Below, piece after piece: positions 32,350-41,180 of a DNA stretch of 48,211 bases; the stretch's first letter is position 1, and every line of letters starts with the position of its first letter. The stretch comes from an uncultured Flavobacteriales bacterium (GTDB taxonomy: Bacteria; Bacteroidota; Bacteroidia; Flavobacteriales_D; Crocinitomicaceae): the NCBI GenBank assembly GCA_903939755.1, contig CAJAII010000059.1, forward strand, positions 1 through 48,211. The letters are read 5' to 3'. The notes beneath the pieces are model-generated. The model was not told the origin of the DNA. It did no database searches and saw nothing but the letters and a program-made list of their open reading frames with translations. Position numbers and translations under genes: made by a program.

Positions 32350-35300
32350 CTACCTAATTAAGGTGATGTGACCTGTAACCTGATGCTCAAGATTGTCTTT
32401 ATCTATCCAACTAAGGACATAAGCATATACGCCAATAGGACAATCGTCTCCTTTATATTTTCCGTCCCAACCTTCTCCATAGGAATGAGTCACTAACTCT
32501 CCCCAACGGTTGTAAATTAAAAATTCAAAGGATTTCACATTCATTATTATGGGCATCCATATTTCATTCAGCTCATCTCCATCCGGAGTGAATGAATTAG
32601 GAGCATAAACGCTAACTAAATCACAATCGATGGTATTAACCAACAAATTAATTGTTGAATCGCATCCGTTATCTGCCACCAATGGAAGTTGGTAGGATCC
32701 GGCAAAATAAATGGTGTCTATTCCGAAAATAATTCGATCTCCCAAACAAATGGTATCTTGAATGAAAACTTCATAGGTGTCATTTAAAAACAAGGAAAGC
32801 ACTAAAACAGAATCACACCCTTGCACGGTACTTATCGTGTCAAAATAAACTCCTTCGGAAGTATACGTAGTGCCATTAAAAGTGTATGAACTTCCATTGC
32901 AAAGATGCACTTCTGAGTTCACGACTACAGGCGTAATTACAAAAATTCCTGTTGTGAGAATGCTATCACATCCATTTATTGTTTGGAGCGTGTCAGTGTA
33001 CAAACCGTTACTATTATAGGAATTATCAGCCACTGAAATACTTTCCCCTTGGCAAATTGTGTATTCTTGAAATCCATAAACGGGGTTAGCAAATAAAGAT
33101 AAATTGGTAACAACAATGCTATCACATCCCATTACGGATAGAAGTGTATCCGTGAATACACCTGGCACACTTTGCCAACTTGCTTCTAAATACAAACTGT
33201 CACCAGCGCAAATGGAATAAGCAATGTTTGTTGTTGTTGGCACACATGGATTCAAACACCCTGTGGCATCAAAAGTGTAGGTTTGAGGACAGGCGCCATC
33301 GTTTATCAATACGGTATAAACTCCAATTATTGCTGCAGTATAATTAATGGTTTGTCCAGGAGTTATGGAACCGCTTTGCGCTATTGCACCTAATGGATTT
33401 GTGATGGTGTAGGTGTATGGTTGATTGTAAAAGCTATTCAGTCCACCATTGGCAGAAAAGGAAACGGAACAGGTTGTATTATTGTAATTGAAATTTGTTG
33501 AAAGGGCTTGTAAAAATACGACTGGAATTCCAGGTTCAACGGTAGAAGTCAAACAGCTAAAAGTTCCCCAATTTGAAGGAATATCACCTGCTGGCGAAAG
33601 AAAATAGACCGAATTAAATAATGGGTCTCCAAACACTCCTGATCCCGTCCCTGTGTTGCTAAATGAACCTGTTAATCCTTGAATGGAATCAATGAAAGTA
33701 AAGCCAGTATTCGCTATGGGGTCCGGTAATGGTTGGGTTTGATGCAAGACATATCCGGGTAATAAACAGGAGGGAAGGGTAGCGGTTGAAATTCCATTTC
33801 CATCTAATAAAATTCCTGGGATTATTTGATCACCGTAACATACAAATGCTGTATCTGGAGTAGTAATAGCTACGTAATCTCCATTGGATATATTGCCAAA
33901 TACATCCCCTGCGTCACTTTCTAATTCTTTAATATATTCAATAATGTATTGCCCTTCATCTCCAGGTGAACCTCCATCAATTTGTATGGCATAGACTTTT
34001 CCTGAATCCAAACAGCACATGGTTTCTTGGTGACCATTAAAAGTGGCAGATCCAGAAGCGATGGGTGTAATAGGCGGCGAAAATCTTGTGCCGTTTGTGG
34101 TAAATGTTGCGGGCTGTAATCCACCATAACAGTTTGTTCCATTTAATAATTCAAAGACATTGAAGCGCAATAAATTCATACCGATAAATGCCCGAATACT
34201 CATTTCTACAGCACCTGAAGGAGGACAAACGAAATAATGCCAAACCGTTTGATCTGCACAATTCGCTGGATTTGGATCGATGGGTGGCTCTCCAGCGAGG
34301 TATTCACGGCAAGCAAGAACATTTGATCCAGCGACTGCTTGAAAAGTAGGATTCGTACCTGCTAAAATTACGGGAACTTGGTACAAAGGATTTTGCATGG
34401 TCAAGCAAAGTATATCATTTCCGGGTGGATTTAATGTTGGATCAACAATGCTCGGATCAAACAACCATGTTTTTATATTTTGAGGACTAAAAACAGTAAT
34501 GTTATCAGATGGGTCCACCATTCCATAATAGCGATATCCTGGCTCTAAACATTGGCCGTTGATAAGCGCACTGGGATCTCCTCCTAAAAAGCTATTTGTT
34601 CCGCCTTCATCGGAATCAATAAATTTCAAGTTCGTGCATAAATAATCATTGGGAACACCGGGTCCAAAAACTTTATCAAAGCCAAATAAGGCACCACTTT
34701 CGCCATAGAGCGCGTTTTGATAATCTGCTTCAAACGAGATTCTTCCCTGATTTGGCGCAATGAAATTCAACCAAACACTTTCATTCATCACCGGATTATT
34801 GGCAGCTATATGTTGATAATCATAGGCATGATATTGGTTCGGATTCGACGATGTATGTTGTTGCCCAGTTTCACCTGCCGTATTTCCACCGTCAAATGCA
34901 CATCCAAAGCTAAGTGTAGCTGATGGGGAACTATTACTTGCTGAAGAGATTGCTGATGTATTGATAGTTACAGGTGAGGATAAGCAAGGAATATCTTCGA
35001 GATTTGGCGCTCCTCCTCCCAAACCACTTACTCGAAGTTGATAATAACCGTGGTCACCAGCATTATCCGCCGTAACTTGAATGTAATAGGTTTGTCCAGG
35101 AATTAATTTTTGATAACTGATCAATGGAATCGGGTCGCAAGCATCAAAGGTGATATCACTCTCAGGGTCTATTCCTAGAAAGTCAATTCCATCAGAAAAA
35201 TCTACATGAGAAAGGTATTCAAATTTATTTTTTATCAAGGCTCCCGTTACAGCATGAATTCCATCGGTACAATTCATACCATCAGAAGCGTGATAAATTT

Positions 35301-36096
35301 CGATATACGTTCCAATTTGTGTCCCCGCTAAATCAGTACTTACTTGAACAGACCCACTTGCTGGCGCAATAAATTTCGCCCACGTAGAACCGGCATTTTG
35401 CACGTCATTTGCGGCAGGTTCATTGGGTTCTAAGGTGGCAGCACACCATCCAAAAGTATAGGTCGTATTAAGAGAAACAGGCGTTGCATTACAAATAAAA
35501 TCATCCAGGTAATTGACCACAATTGGAATTCGATCGACTCTCAAATTAATTCGATACTGCTCATTGCAAGAAGGATCAATAGAGTTAGCATTAAACGTAT
35601 AGTTAAGAGATCCTCCTGCTGCAGGAACGGCCATACTAACATTTTGTAATCCTGTTTGTCCGTCGTTTAATCCCAAGATATCATAGTTTCCTACATCATC
35701 ATTTTCATAGGCTTCCCAAGCTAGATTAATCGTAGTAGGAACGGTTGTGGGACATAAGAAATCATGATCGAAAAACAAGCCATTTGTTGGGGAAAATCCT
35801 CCATTTGGTGACGACATCGTGTAGGGGCCATTGTCATTATTTTTATAGCCATAATTAAAATTAAAGATGCCAAATAAAGCAGGATTATTATTGGAATAAC
35901 CAATGGTATTATCGGTTGCTGTAAATTCCCAAACGAAATCACTATTTCCAGTGAATAGACCATCACAATCGGCATAGTTAAGTGATTGAACAGATACCAC
36001 CGTAACACGAATGGTGGCTTGGGTGAAGGCATTGAAATTACATAAGAAGGAAAGCGCAAAAAGAAAAAAATAGTTGAAGCGTTTATTAATCCTCAT
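32350..36096 (-). CDS. giant secreted protein with type B (gliding-motility) sorting domain, paralogue B
   Basis: The 1248-residue tandem paralogue of the product of 28388-32125 begins with a signal peptide (MRINKRFNYFFLFALSFLCNFNAFTQ). Residues 27-950 are collinear with paralogue A and mostly identical by eye, including FGIFNFNYGYKNNDNGPYT, VEIYHA/IEIYHA, and GSPGDEGQYIIEYI. Four Cys repeats of about 52 residues start near 960, 1012, 1062 and 1115 but are less similar to A. The C-terminal type B domain is clearly different (SFTPDGDELNEIW ... LIYNRWGELVTHSYG ... VTGHITLIR). It starts 20 nt after pdhC, without an obvious promoter. Function is inferred to be a cell-surface protein exported by T9SS. 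Confidence 0.87.
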   Translation of the reverse strand: MRINKRFNYFFLFALSFLCNFNAFTQATIRVTVVSVQSLNYADCDGLFTGNSDFVWEFTATDNTIGYSNNNPALFGIFNFNYGYKNNDNGPYTMSSPNGGFSPTNGLFFDHDFLCPTTVPTTINLAWEAYENDDVGNYDILGLNDGQTGLQNVSMAVPAAGGSLNYTFNANSIDPSCNEQYRINLRVDRIPIVVNYLDDFICNATPVSLNTTYTFGWCAATLEPNEPAANDVQNAGSTWAKFIAPASGSVQVSTDLAGTQIGTYIEIYHASDGMNCTDGIHAVTGALIKNKFEYLSHVDFSDGIDFLGIDPESDITFDACDPIPLISYQKLIPGQTYYIQVTADNAGDHGYYQLRVSGLGGGAPNLEDIPCLSSPVTINTSAISSASNSSPSATLSFGCAFDGGNTAGETGQQHTSSNPNQYHAYDYQHIAANNPVMNESVWLNFIAPNQGRISFEADYQNALYGESGALFGFDKVFGPGVPNDYLCTNLKFIDSDEGGTNSFLGGDPSALINGQCLEPGYRYYGMVDPSDNITVFSPQNIKTWLFDPSIVDPTLNPPGNDILCLTMQNPLYQVPVILAGTNPTFQAVAGSNVLACREYLAGEPPIDPNPANCADQTVWHYFVCPPSGAVEMSIRAFIGMNLLRFNVFELLNGTNCYGGLQPATFTTNGTRFSPPITPIASGSATFNGHQETMCCLDSGKVYAIQIDGGSPGDEGQYIIEYIKELESDAGDVFGNISNGDYVAITTPDTAFVCYGDQIIPGILLDGNGISTATLPSCLLPGYVLHQTQPLPDPIANTGFTFIDSIQGLTGSFSNTGTGSGVFGDPLFNSVYFLSPAGDIPSNWGTFSCLTSTVEPGIPVVFLQALSTNFNYNNTTCSVSFSANGGLNSFYNQPYTYTITNPLGAIAQSGSITPGQTINYTAAIIGVYTVLINDGACPQTYTFDATGCLNPCVPTTTNIAYSICAGDSLYLEASWQSVPGVFTDTLLSVMGCDSIVVTNLSLFANPVYGFQEYTICQGESISVADNSYNSNGLYTDTLQTINGCDSILTTGIFVITPVVVNSEVHLCNGSSYTFNGTTYTSEGVYFDTISTVQGCDSVLVLSLFLNDTYEVFIQDTICLGDRIIFGIDTIYFAGSYQLPLVADNGCDSTINLLVNTIDCDLVSVYAPNSFTPDGDELNEIWMPIIMNVKSFEFLIYNRWGELVTHSYGEGWDGKYKGDDCPIGVYAYVLSWIDKDNLEHQVTGHITLIR

Positions 36097-36116
36097 TATG
36101 CTCAGTTTCTTTATTT

Positions 36117-37361
36117 TTAAAGTAGCAAGGCAATGGTATTCTCCATATACTCTTTAAAAGTAAGTAAAAAAGCGGAGCCTGTTGCACCGTCAACGACACG
36201 ATGATCACAAGAAAGTGTTACTTTCATAACATTTCCAGGTACAACTTGTCCATTTTTTACCACAGGAATTTCTTTAATTCCTCCAATTGCAAGAATGCAG
36301 CTATCTGGTGGATTAACAATCGCAGTAAAAGATTCAATTCCGAACATTCCTAAATTGGAAATGGTGAATGTATTTCCTTCCCAATCACTTGGTTGCAATT
36401 TTTTGGTTTTTGCTTTACCTGCTAAATCTTTTACTTCAGAAGAAATTTCAGAAAGTGATTTACCATCTGCAAATCGAATAACAGGGACTAAAAGACCATC
36501 TTCTACCGCTACTGCTACCCCAATATGCACGTGTTGGTTTCTACGGATTACATCTCCCAACCAAGAACTATTTACATTCGGATGTTTTTTTAAGGCAAGA
36601 GCAACCGCTTTTACAACGAAATCATTGTAAGAAACTTTCACTTCTAGTGCACCCAACGATTTTCTTGTTTGAATAGCAACATCCATATCGATATCCATGG
36701 TAAGATAAAAATGTGGCGCTGTAAATTTACTTTCCGCCAATCTTTTAGCAATTGTTTTCCGCATTTGACTAATCGGTTCATCCACAAAGGATTCTATTCC
36801 AACAAAATTTCCTTTTGTTGGAAGTTGTTGGCCATTATACGGAACATAATGATCTACATCGCGTTTTACGATTCTACCATTTTCTCCAGATCCTGCAACA
36901 AAACTGATATCAATACCTTTTTCCAATGCCAATTTTTTAGCTAAAGGCGAAGCAAAAATTCGATCAGCTAATGTATTTTGAGCCACAATTACTGCTGCCT
37001 TTGCGGGTGCTGCAATGACAGGCTCTGCTTTAGGGGCAGGGGTAGGAGCAGGCACTTCTATTTTTTCTTCGTTGGTAATTACTGGCGAAGCTGCAGCAGC
37101 AATTAAATCGGTGATATTTTCATCTTTATTTCCAATAATAGCAAGAATTGCATTTACGGGAGCTGCTTTTCCTGTCTCAACACCAATATATAGAAGCACG
37201 CCATCATAAAATGATTCAAACTCCATGGTTGCTTTATCGGTTTCTATTTCTGCAATAATCTCCCCATTTTTGACCGTATCTCCTACGTTTTTTAACCAAG
37301 AAGCAACAACACCTTCGGTCATTGTATCACTTAATTTCGGCATGTAAACTATTTCAGCCAT
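36117..37361 (-). CDS. pdhC: pyruvate dehydrogenase E2 (dihydrolipoamide acetyltransferase)
   Basis: The 414-residue protein has one N-terminal lipoyl domain with the lipoylated Lys43 in EIETDKATMEFES. An Ala/Pro/Glu-rich hinge (about 95-125) and a peripheral subunit-binding domain follow (FASPLAKKLALEKG ... GRIVKRDV, about 133-168). The C-terminal catalytic domain ends with the CoA-transfer motif DHRVVDGATG. It transfers acetyl groups from E1 to CoA in the pyruvate dehydrogenase complex. It follows pdhA by 17 nt; E1 beta and E3 are not in the window. The SNLGMFGIESFTAI and PPDSCILAIGG signatures confirm an E2 of the pyruvate class, although a branched-chain substrate cannot be fully excluded. 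Confidence 0.94.
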   Translation of the reverse strand: MAEIVYMPKLSDTMTEGVVASWLKNVGDTVKNGEIIAEIETDKATMEFESFYDGVLLYIGVETGKAAPVNAILAIIGNKDENITDLIAAAASPVITNEEKIEVPAPTPAPKAEPVIAAPAKAAVIVAQNTLADRIFASPLAKKLALEKGIDISFVAGSGENGRIVKRDVDHYVPYNGQQLPTKGNFVGIESFVDEPISQMRKTIAKRLAESKFTAPHFYLTMDIDMDVAIQTRKSLGALEVKVSYNDFVVKAVALALKKHPNVNSSWLGDVIRRNQHVHIGVAVAVEDGLLVPVIRFADGKSLSEISSEVKDLAGKAKTKKLQPSDWEGNTFTISNLGMFGIESFTAIVNPPDSCILAIGGIKEIPVVKNGQVVPGNVMKVTLSCDHRVVDGATGSAFLLTFKEYMENTIALLL

Positions 37362-37378
37362 AATCTTTTTTTTATTTT

Positions 37379-38431
37379 TTAATATTCTTTGATATACGGA
37401 TAATCCGTTTGAGTGTAAACATCTTCATAGAGCTCATGCGCCTCAGGATAAGGAGATTTTTCGGCAAATTCTACTGATTCATCTACTTCTTTTTTCACCC
37501 AAACATCAATCGCTTCTAATTCTTTTTCTGTCAGCCATTTATTGGCTTTTATTATTTCTAAAACATGATCAATTGGATCTTTATCTATCCATTCATTGAC
37601 TTCATCTTTTGATCGGTATTTTTGAGGATCGGACATAGAGTGCCCTTTATAACGATAGGTCCTAATATCTAATAATGTTGGTCCATCACCACGTCTAGCT
37701 CTATTTGCTGCTTCTTCAATAGCATCGTGAACATCTTCCGGACGCATACCATTTACTATTTTTGAAGGCATTTCGTAGGATAGTCCAATTTTGGATAGAT
37801 CGGTTACGTTGGTAGTTCGTTCTACAGAAGTTCCCATTGCATAATTATTGTTTTCAATAATATAAATAACAGGTAATTTCCATAACATTGCCATATTAAA
37901 GGTTTCATGCAATGCACCTTGTCGTACTGCGCCATCACCCATTGAAACAACTGCGACATTTTCCGTCCCATTGTATTGTTCTGCAAAGGCAACTCCAGTT
38001 CCCATAGCTATTTGAGCTCCCACAATTCCGTGTCCACCCATAAAGTTTTTTTCTTTATCAAAAAAGTGCATCGATCCACCTTTTCCTTTTGAACAACCTG
38101 TTGTTCTGCCATACAATTCAGCCATTAATACTCTCGGGTTCGTTCCAAGTGCAATTGGATGAGCATGGTCTCGATAAGCGGTCATATGTTTGTCACTTGC
38201 ACGACAAGCACTCGCTGTACCAACAACTATGGCTTCTTGTCCAATGTATAAGTGACAGAACCCACCAAATTTTTGTTGAATATATAATTGACCTGTTTTT
38301 TCTTCGAATCGACGAATAAGCAACATGTCAGTATACCATTTCACATAGGTTTCCTTTGAGAATTTTGGTTTTGGGGTGTTGCTTTTTTTAGTCGAAGAGC
38401 TAAGTTTAGAAGTTGCGGATTTCTCAGCCAT
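37379..38431 (-). CDS. pdhA: pyruvate dehydrogenase E1 component subunit alpha
   Basis: The 350-residue protein starts at the ATG at 38431 (MAEKSATSKL); the frame extends upstream only through a TTG. It binds thiamine diphosphate with GDGAVRQGALHETFNMAM and the closing NN (IIENNNYAMGTS). MHFFDKEKNFMGGHGIVG and the phosphorylation-loop-like YRYKGHSMSDPQKYRSKDE are typical of E1 alpha. The N-terminal 30 residues are Ser/Lys-rich and probably disordered. It needs an E1 beta partner encoded elsewhere, an arrangement known in Bacteroidota. It is cotranscribed with pdhC. Confidence 0.95.
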   Translation of the reverse strand: MAEKSATSKLSSSTKKSNTPKPKFSKETYVKWYTDMLLIRRFEEKTGQLYIQQKFGGFCHLYIGQEAIVVGTASACRASDKHMTAYRDHAHPIALGTNPRVLMAELYGRTTGCSKGKGGSMHFFDKEKNFMGGHGIVGAQIAMGTGVAFAEQYNGTENVAVVSMGDGAVRQGALHETFNMAMLWKLPVIYIIENNNYAMGTSVERTTNVTDLSKIGLSYEMPSKIVNGMRPEDVHDAIEEAANRARRGDGPTLLDIRTYRYKGHSMSDPQKYRSKDEVNEWIDKDPIDHVLEIIKANKWLTEKELEAIDVWVKKEVDESVEFAEKSPYPEAHELYEDVYTQTDYPYIKEY

Positions 38432-38455
38432 TATTGATTGGTTTAATTTTTTTGA

Positions 38456-38463
38456 CAAATATA
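38456..38463 (-). promoter_or_regulatory. -7 box of the pdhA-pdhC operon
   Basis: On the minus strand TATATTTG lies 24 nt before the ATG at 38431. A -33 TTTG is not obvious. Confidence 0.5.
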
Positions 38464-38598
38464 AGAAGGAAAATTATACTTTAAACGATATCTGCTAATC
38501 GGAAAAGTCGTTTCTTACCCGTCAAAAAGTGATTTAGAGCTGTTGCTTAGTAATAGAAACAAATTTTGGAGGAAAGGAAATAAGAAATATTTCCAGAA

Positions 38599-39414
38599 TT
38601 ATTCTTGTATGGCTTGCTTTTTTACGGAACGAACTACTAATAATATTCCAGCAATAATGAAAGGAATGCTTAGTATTTGTCCTGTATTTATAGCAAGCTG
38701 AAAATCTCTGTCTGTTTGTCCCTCCTTAAAATATTCAATAAAAAATCGGGCTGTAAAAAGAAGGGTCAAGAAGGTTCCGAAAATAAATCCAGGTTTCTTC
38801 CATAATTCTCTCTTCCAAAAAAGGAAAAGCAATAATCCAAATAGGAGTAAATAGGAGAGCGCTTCGTACAATTGCGTGGGGTGCCTTGGAGAAGGGTCGT
38901 AATTACCTATCGACTCATTAAAATAAAGTGTAAACTTAAATGCCCAAGGAACATTGGTAACATGTCCAACAATTTCATGATTCATTAAATTTCCAAAGCG
39001 GATGAAAGTTGCGCCAATTGCAATAGGAGCCGCCATTCGGTCTAAAATCCATAAAATGGGTTTCTTTACAACTAATTTGGAGTATAGATAGAGTGAGATT
39101 AAAATGGCTATGGCAGCGCCATGGCTGGCAAGCCCCCCTTTCCATACCATAAAAATTTCTATTGGATGCTTGCTGTAATGCGCCCAGTCATAGAAAAATA
39201 CATGTCCTAAGCGTGCTCCAATAATGGTGGCAAGAACAGTGTACATGACCAATTTATCGAGTGATTCATTCGAGATATTTTCTTTTTGAAACATTCTCTT
39301 GATCACAAAGTAACCAATGATTAAACCAGATACAAACAACAAACCGTACCAATTGGGCGTTCGCCAACCGTCTATTATTTCAGAACTGACCGTCCAATTA
39401 ATTGCTAAAATCAC
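38599..39414 (-). CDS. lgt: prolipoprotein diacylglyceryl transferase
   Basis: The 271-residue inner-membrane enzyme with about seven hydrophobic helices transfers diacylglyceryl from phosphatidylglycerol to the lipobox Cys of prolipoproteins. The Lgt signature is RFGNLMNHEIVGHV (about residues 132-145). ARLGHVFFYDW and HPTQLYEAL also match. It starts with GTG at 39414, immediately after the trhO stop codon with no spacer, so translation is probably coupled. The enzyme is needed to process the lipoproteins encoded at 38, 738 and 24731 in this window. Confidence 0.94.
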   Translation of the reverse strand: MILAINWTVSSEIIDGWRTPNWYGLLFVSGLIIGYFVIKRMFQKENISNESLDKLVMYTVLATIIGARLGHVFFYDWAHYSKHPIEIFMVWKGGLASHGAAIAILISLYLYSKLVVKKPILWILDRMAAPIAIGATFIRFGNLMNHEIVGHVTNVPWAFKFTLYFNESIGNYDPSPRHPTQLYEALSYLLLFGLLLFLFWKRELWKKPGFIFGTFLTLLFTARFFIEYFKEGQTDRDFQLAINTGQILSIPFIIAGILLVVRSVKKQAIQE

Positions 39415-40497
39415 TTATTTATTAGTTTGAGTTGGAATCAAAGTTAATGGTTTTTCTGCATTCAATTTGAAAATCAACTTATTTGATCGGCCTTTTTTAA
39501 AAATTTTATTGCTGTTATTTTTCCCTTTTCTAAATTCTTTTTGTTCCTCCGCACTTAAATGAATCATTTCCTGGCATTCTGAAGAACAGCAATTTTCCAT
39601 CTTATCTTTACAAGAATCACATTGTATAAATAACAAATGACAAGCATCGTTCACGCAATTCGTGTGAACATCGGCAGGTTTTCCGCATTGATGGCAAATA
39701 GAAACGATATCTTCGGTAATTCGTTCGCCTCTTCGTTCATCAAAAACAAAATTCTTTCCGATAAATTTATTTTCAATCCCTCTTTCTTTGGCATCATTGG
39801 CATACTTAATTATTCCTCCTTCTAATTGATGTACATTTTCAAAGCCCCGATGTTTGAACCATGCAGATGCTTTTTCACAGCGTATGCCACCGGTACAATA
39901 CATGACTATATTTTTGTCCTCATTTCCTTTTAAATACGTTTCTTCTATAATGGGTAAGCTTTCTCTGAATGTGTCAACGTCTGGTAAAATTGCGCCTTTG
40001 AAATAACCAACTTCATGTTCGTAGTGATTTCTAAAATCTATTAAGATAGTTTCCGGATCGTCGGTTAGGGCATTAAATTCTTCTGCTTTTAGGTGTTTTC
40101 CAATTTTTCTCACATCAAAAGTAGCGTCGTTTAAACCATCGGCTAAAATTTTATCGCGCACCTTTATTTTTAATTTTAAAAAAGAGAATTCGGCAGCTGA
40201 ATCCTCCACGGAGAAATTTAAGCGAATACCAGCTAGAAAATCTATTTGATATAATTCCTCTCGAAAGACACCAATATAGTTGGATGGCACTGAAATTTGA
40301 GCATTAATTCCCTCATGGGCTACATACACTCTTCCAACGATATGGTATTTAGACCACATTTGAAATAGGTGATCACGAAATAATTGAGGAACAACAATGG
40401 TTGCGTATTGATAAAATGAGATGGTAACAAATTGTTGCCCAAGCTCACGCATTTTTGTTTCTAATTCCTCTTTATTTAAGGTATTCCACAGTTGCAT
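39415..40497 (-). CDS. trhO: tRNA uridine(34) 5-hydroxylase (TrhO, rhodanese domain)
   Basis: The 360-residue protein has the TrhO layout. An acylphosphatase-like N-terminal domain (YVAHEGINAQISVP) is followed by a rhodanese domain from about 125 to 220 with the active-site Cys in MYCTGGIRCEKASAW. A C-terminal cysteine cluster reads CHQCGKPADVHTNC ... CDSCKDKMENCCSSEC, probably a zinc site. TrhO hydroxylates U34 of certain tRNAs using prephenate-derived or oxygen-dependent chemistry. The C-terminal tail is basic and poorly conserved. It is followed directly by lgt. Confidence 0.92.
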   Translation of the reverse strand: MQLWNTLNKEELETKMRELGQQFVTISFYQYATIVVPQLFRDHLFQMWSKYHIVGRVYVAHEGINAQISVPSNYIGVFREELYQIDFLAGIRLNFSVEDSAAEFSFLKLKIKVRDKILADGLNDATFDVRKIGKHLKAEEFNALTDDPETILIDFRNHYEHEVGYFKGAILPDVDTFRESLPIIEETYLKGNEDKNIVMYCTGGIRCEKASAWFKHRGFENVHQLEGGIIKYANDAKERGIENKFIGKNFVFDERRGERITEDIVSICHQCGKPADVHTNCVNDACHLLFIQCDSCKDKMENCCSSECQEMIHLSAEEQKEFRKGKNNSNKIFKKGRSNKLIFKLNAEKPLTLIPTQTNK

Positions 40498-40524
40498 ACT
40501 ATGTATAGTTTAAATTAAGAGTTA

Positions 40525-40532
40525 CAAATATA
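40525..40532 (-). promoter_or_regulatory. -7 box of trhO-lgt
   Basis: TATATTTG on the minus strand ends 27 nt before the ATG at 40497. Confidence 0.5.
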
Positions 40533-40662
40533 GTGATATTGGATAGTAAACGCATCTAGGGATGGCTACAATAGGCTAATTTATATTCTTTGTAAATAAG
40601 TAGCATTCATATTAAGTTTATTTATATCGGATAAATAAATGTTTTAATTAAACTCATATTTT

Positions 40663-40670
40663 TAATTTTG
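40663..40670 (+). promoter_or_regulatory. -7 box of the acidic protein gene
   Basis: TAATTTTG lies 25 nt before the ATG at 40696. The upstream 60 nt is almost pure A/T. Confidence 0.45.
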
Positions 40671-40695
40671 TATAAATTAAATAAAAAACAAAGCT

Positions 40696-41175
40696 ATGAG
40701 TCAGGTAACCATAAAAAGTATAGAAAAAGCGATTGAACATGTTGATCACCTTGATGATGATGCATTAGAAGCATTGTCTGAACGCTATGCTTTAGCGCAA
40801 CCGGATTTGTTAGATTATGTTATGTCTGCACCTACAGAATACGAAAATGATGAATTGGAAGGATTATTAATTTATTATTTCTGCTTAATAATGTATTCAT
40901 TTGAAGTACAAGATATCGCATTGAATGTTGTTTCTGATGATGATATCGATGCGATGCAAGAATCATATTTTGAAATGTTAGATAGTTATTTTGAGAGTGA
41001 AGACGAGGAGGAAATCGAATCTTTTTGTGATCAACCGGATTTGGCTCAATTCATGGCGGTGGAGGTTTCCACAGATGATGAAGATGGAACTACCTTGAGT
41101 GAAGAAACGGCAAGCCAATTATTTATCGTTACCATTGGCATGATTTCCTTGATGAACAAAGCGATTAAAGCTTAG
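40696..41175 (+). CDS. small acidic protein of unknown function
   Basis: The 159-residue protein is strongly acidic (stretches DHLDDDALE, SDDDIDAMQ, ESEDEEEIE, STDDEDG), with an estimated pI near 4. It has no signal peptide. Two hydrophobic segments (LEGLLIYYFCLIMY and SQLFIVTIGMISLM) could be core helices rather than membrane spans. The repeated acidic-turn and helix pattern suggests an all-helical fold. I do not recognise a family. It has its own promoter, is convergent with the CotH-type gene with only a 5-nt gap, and is divergent from trhO. Confidence 0.7.
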   Translation: MSQVTIKSIEKAIEHVDHLDDDALEALSERYALAQPDLLDYVMSAPTEYENDELEGLLIYYFCLIMYSFEVQDIALNVVSDDDIDAMQESYFEMLDSYFESEDEEEIESFCDQPDLAQFMAVEVSTDDEDGTTLSEETASQLFIVTIGMISLMNKAIKA

Positions 41176-41180
41176 AAGGA

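Noticed and set aside
36117..38431. Missing pdhB as a deletion
   Set aside because: A separate location of E1 beta is known in Bacteroidota, and the pdhA-pdhC junction looks intact.
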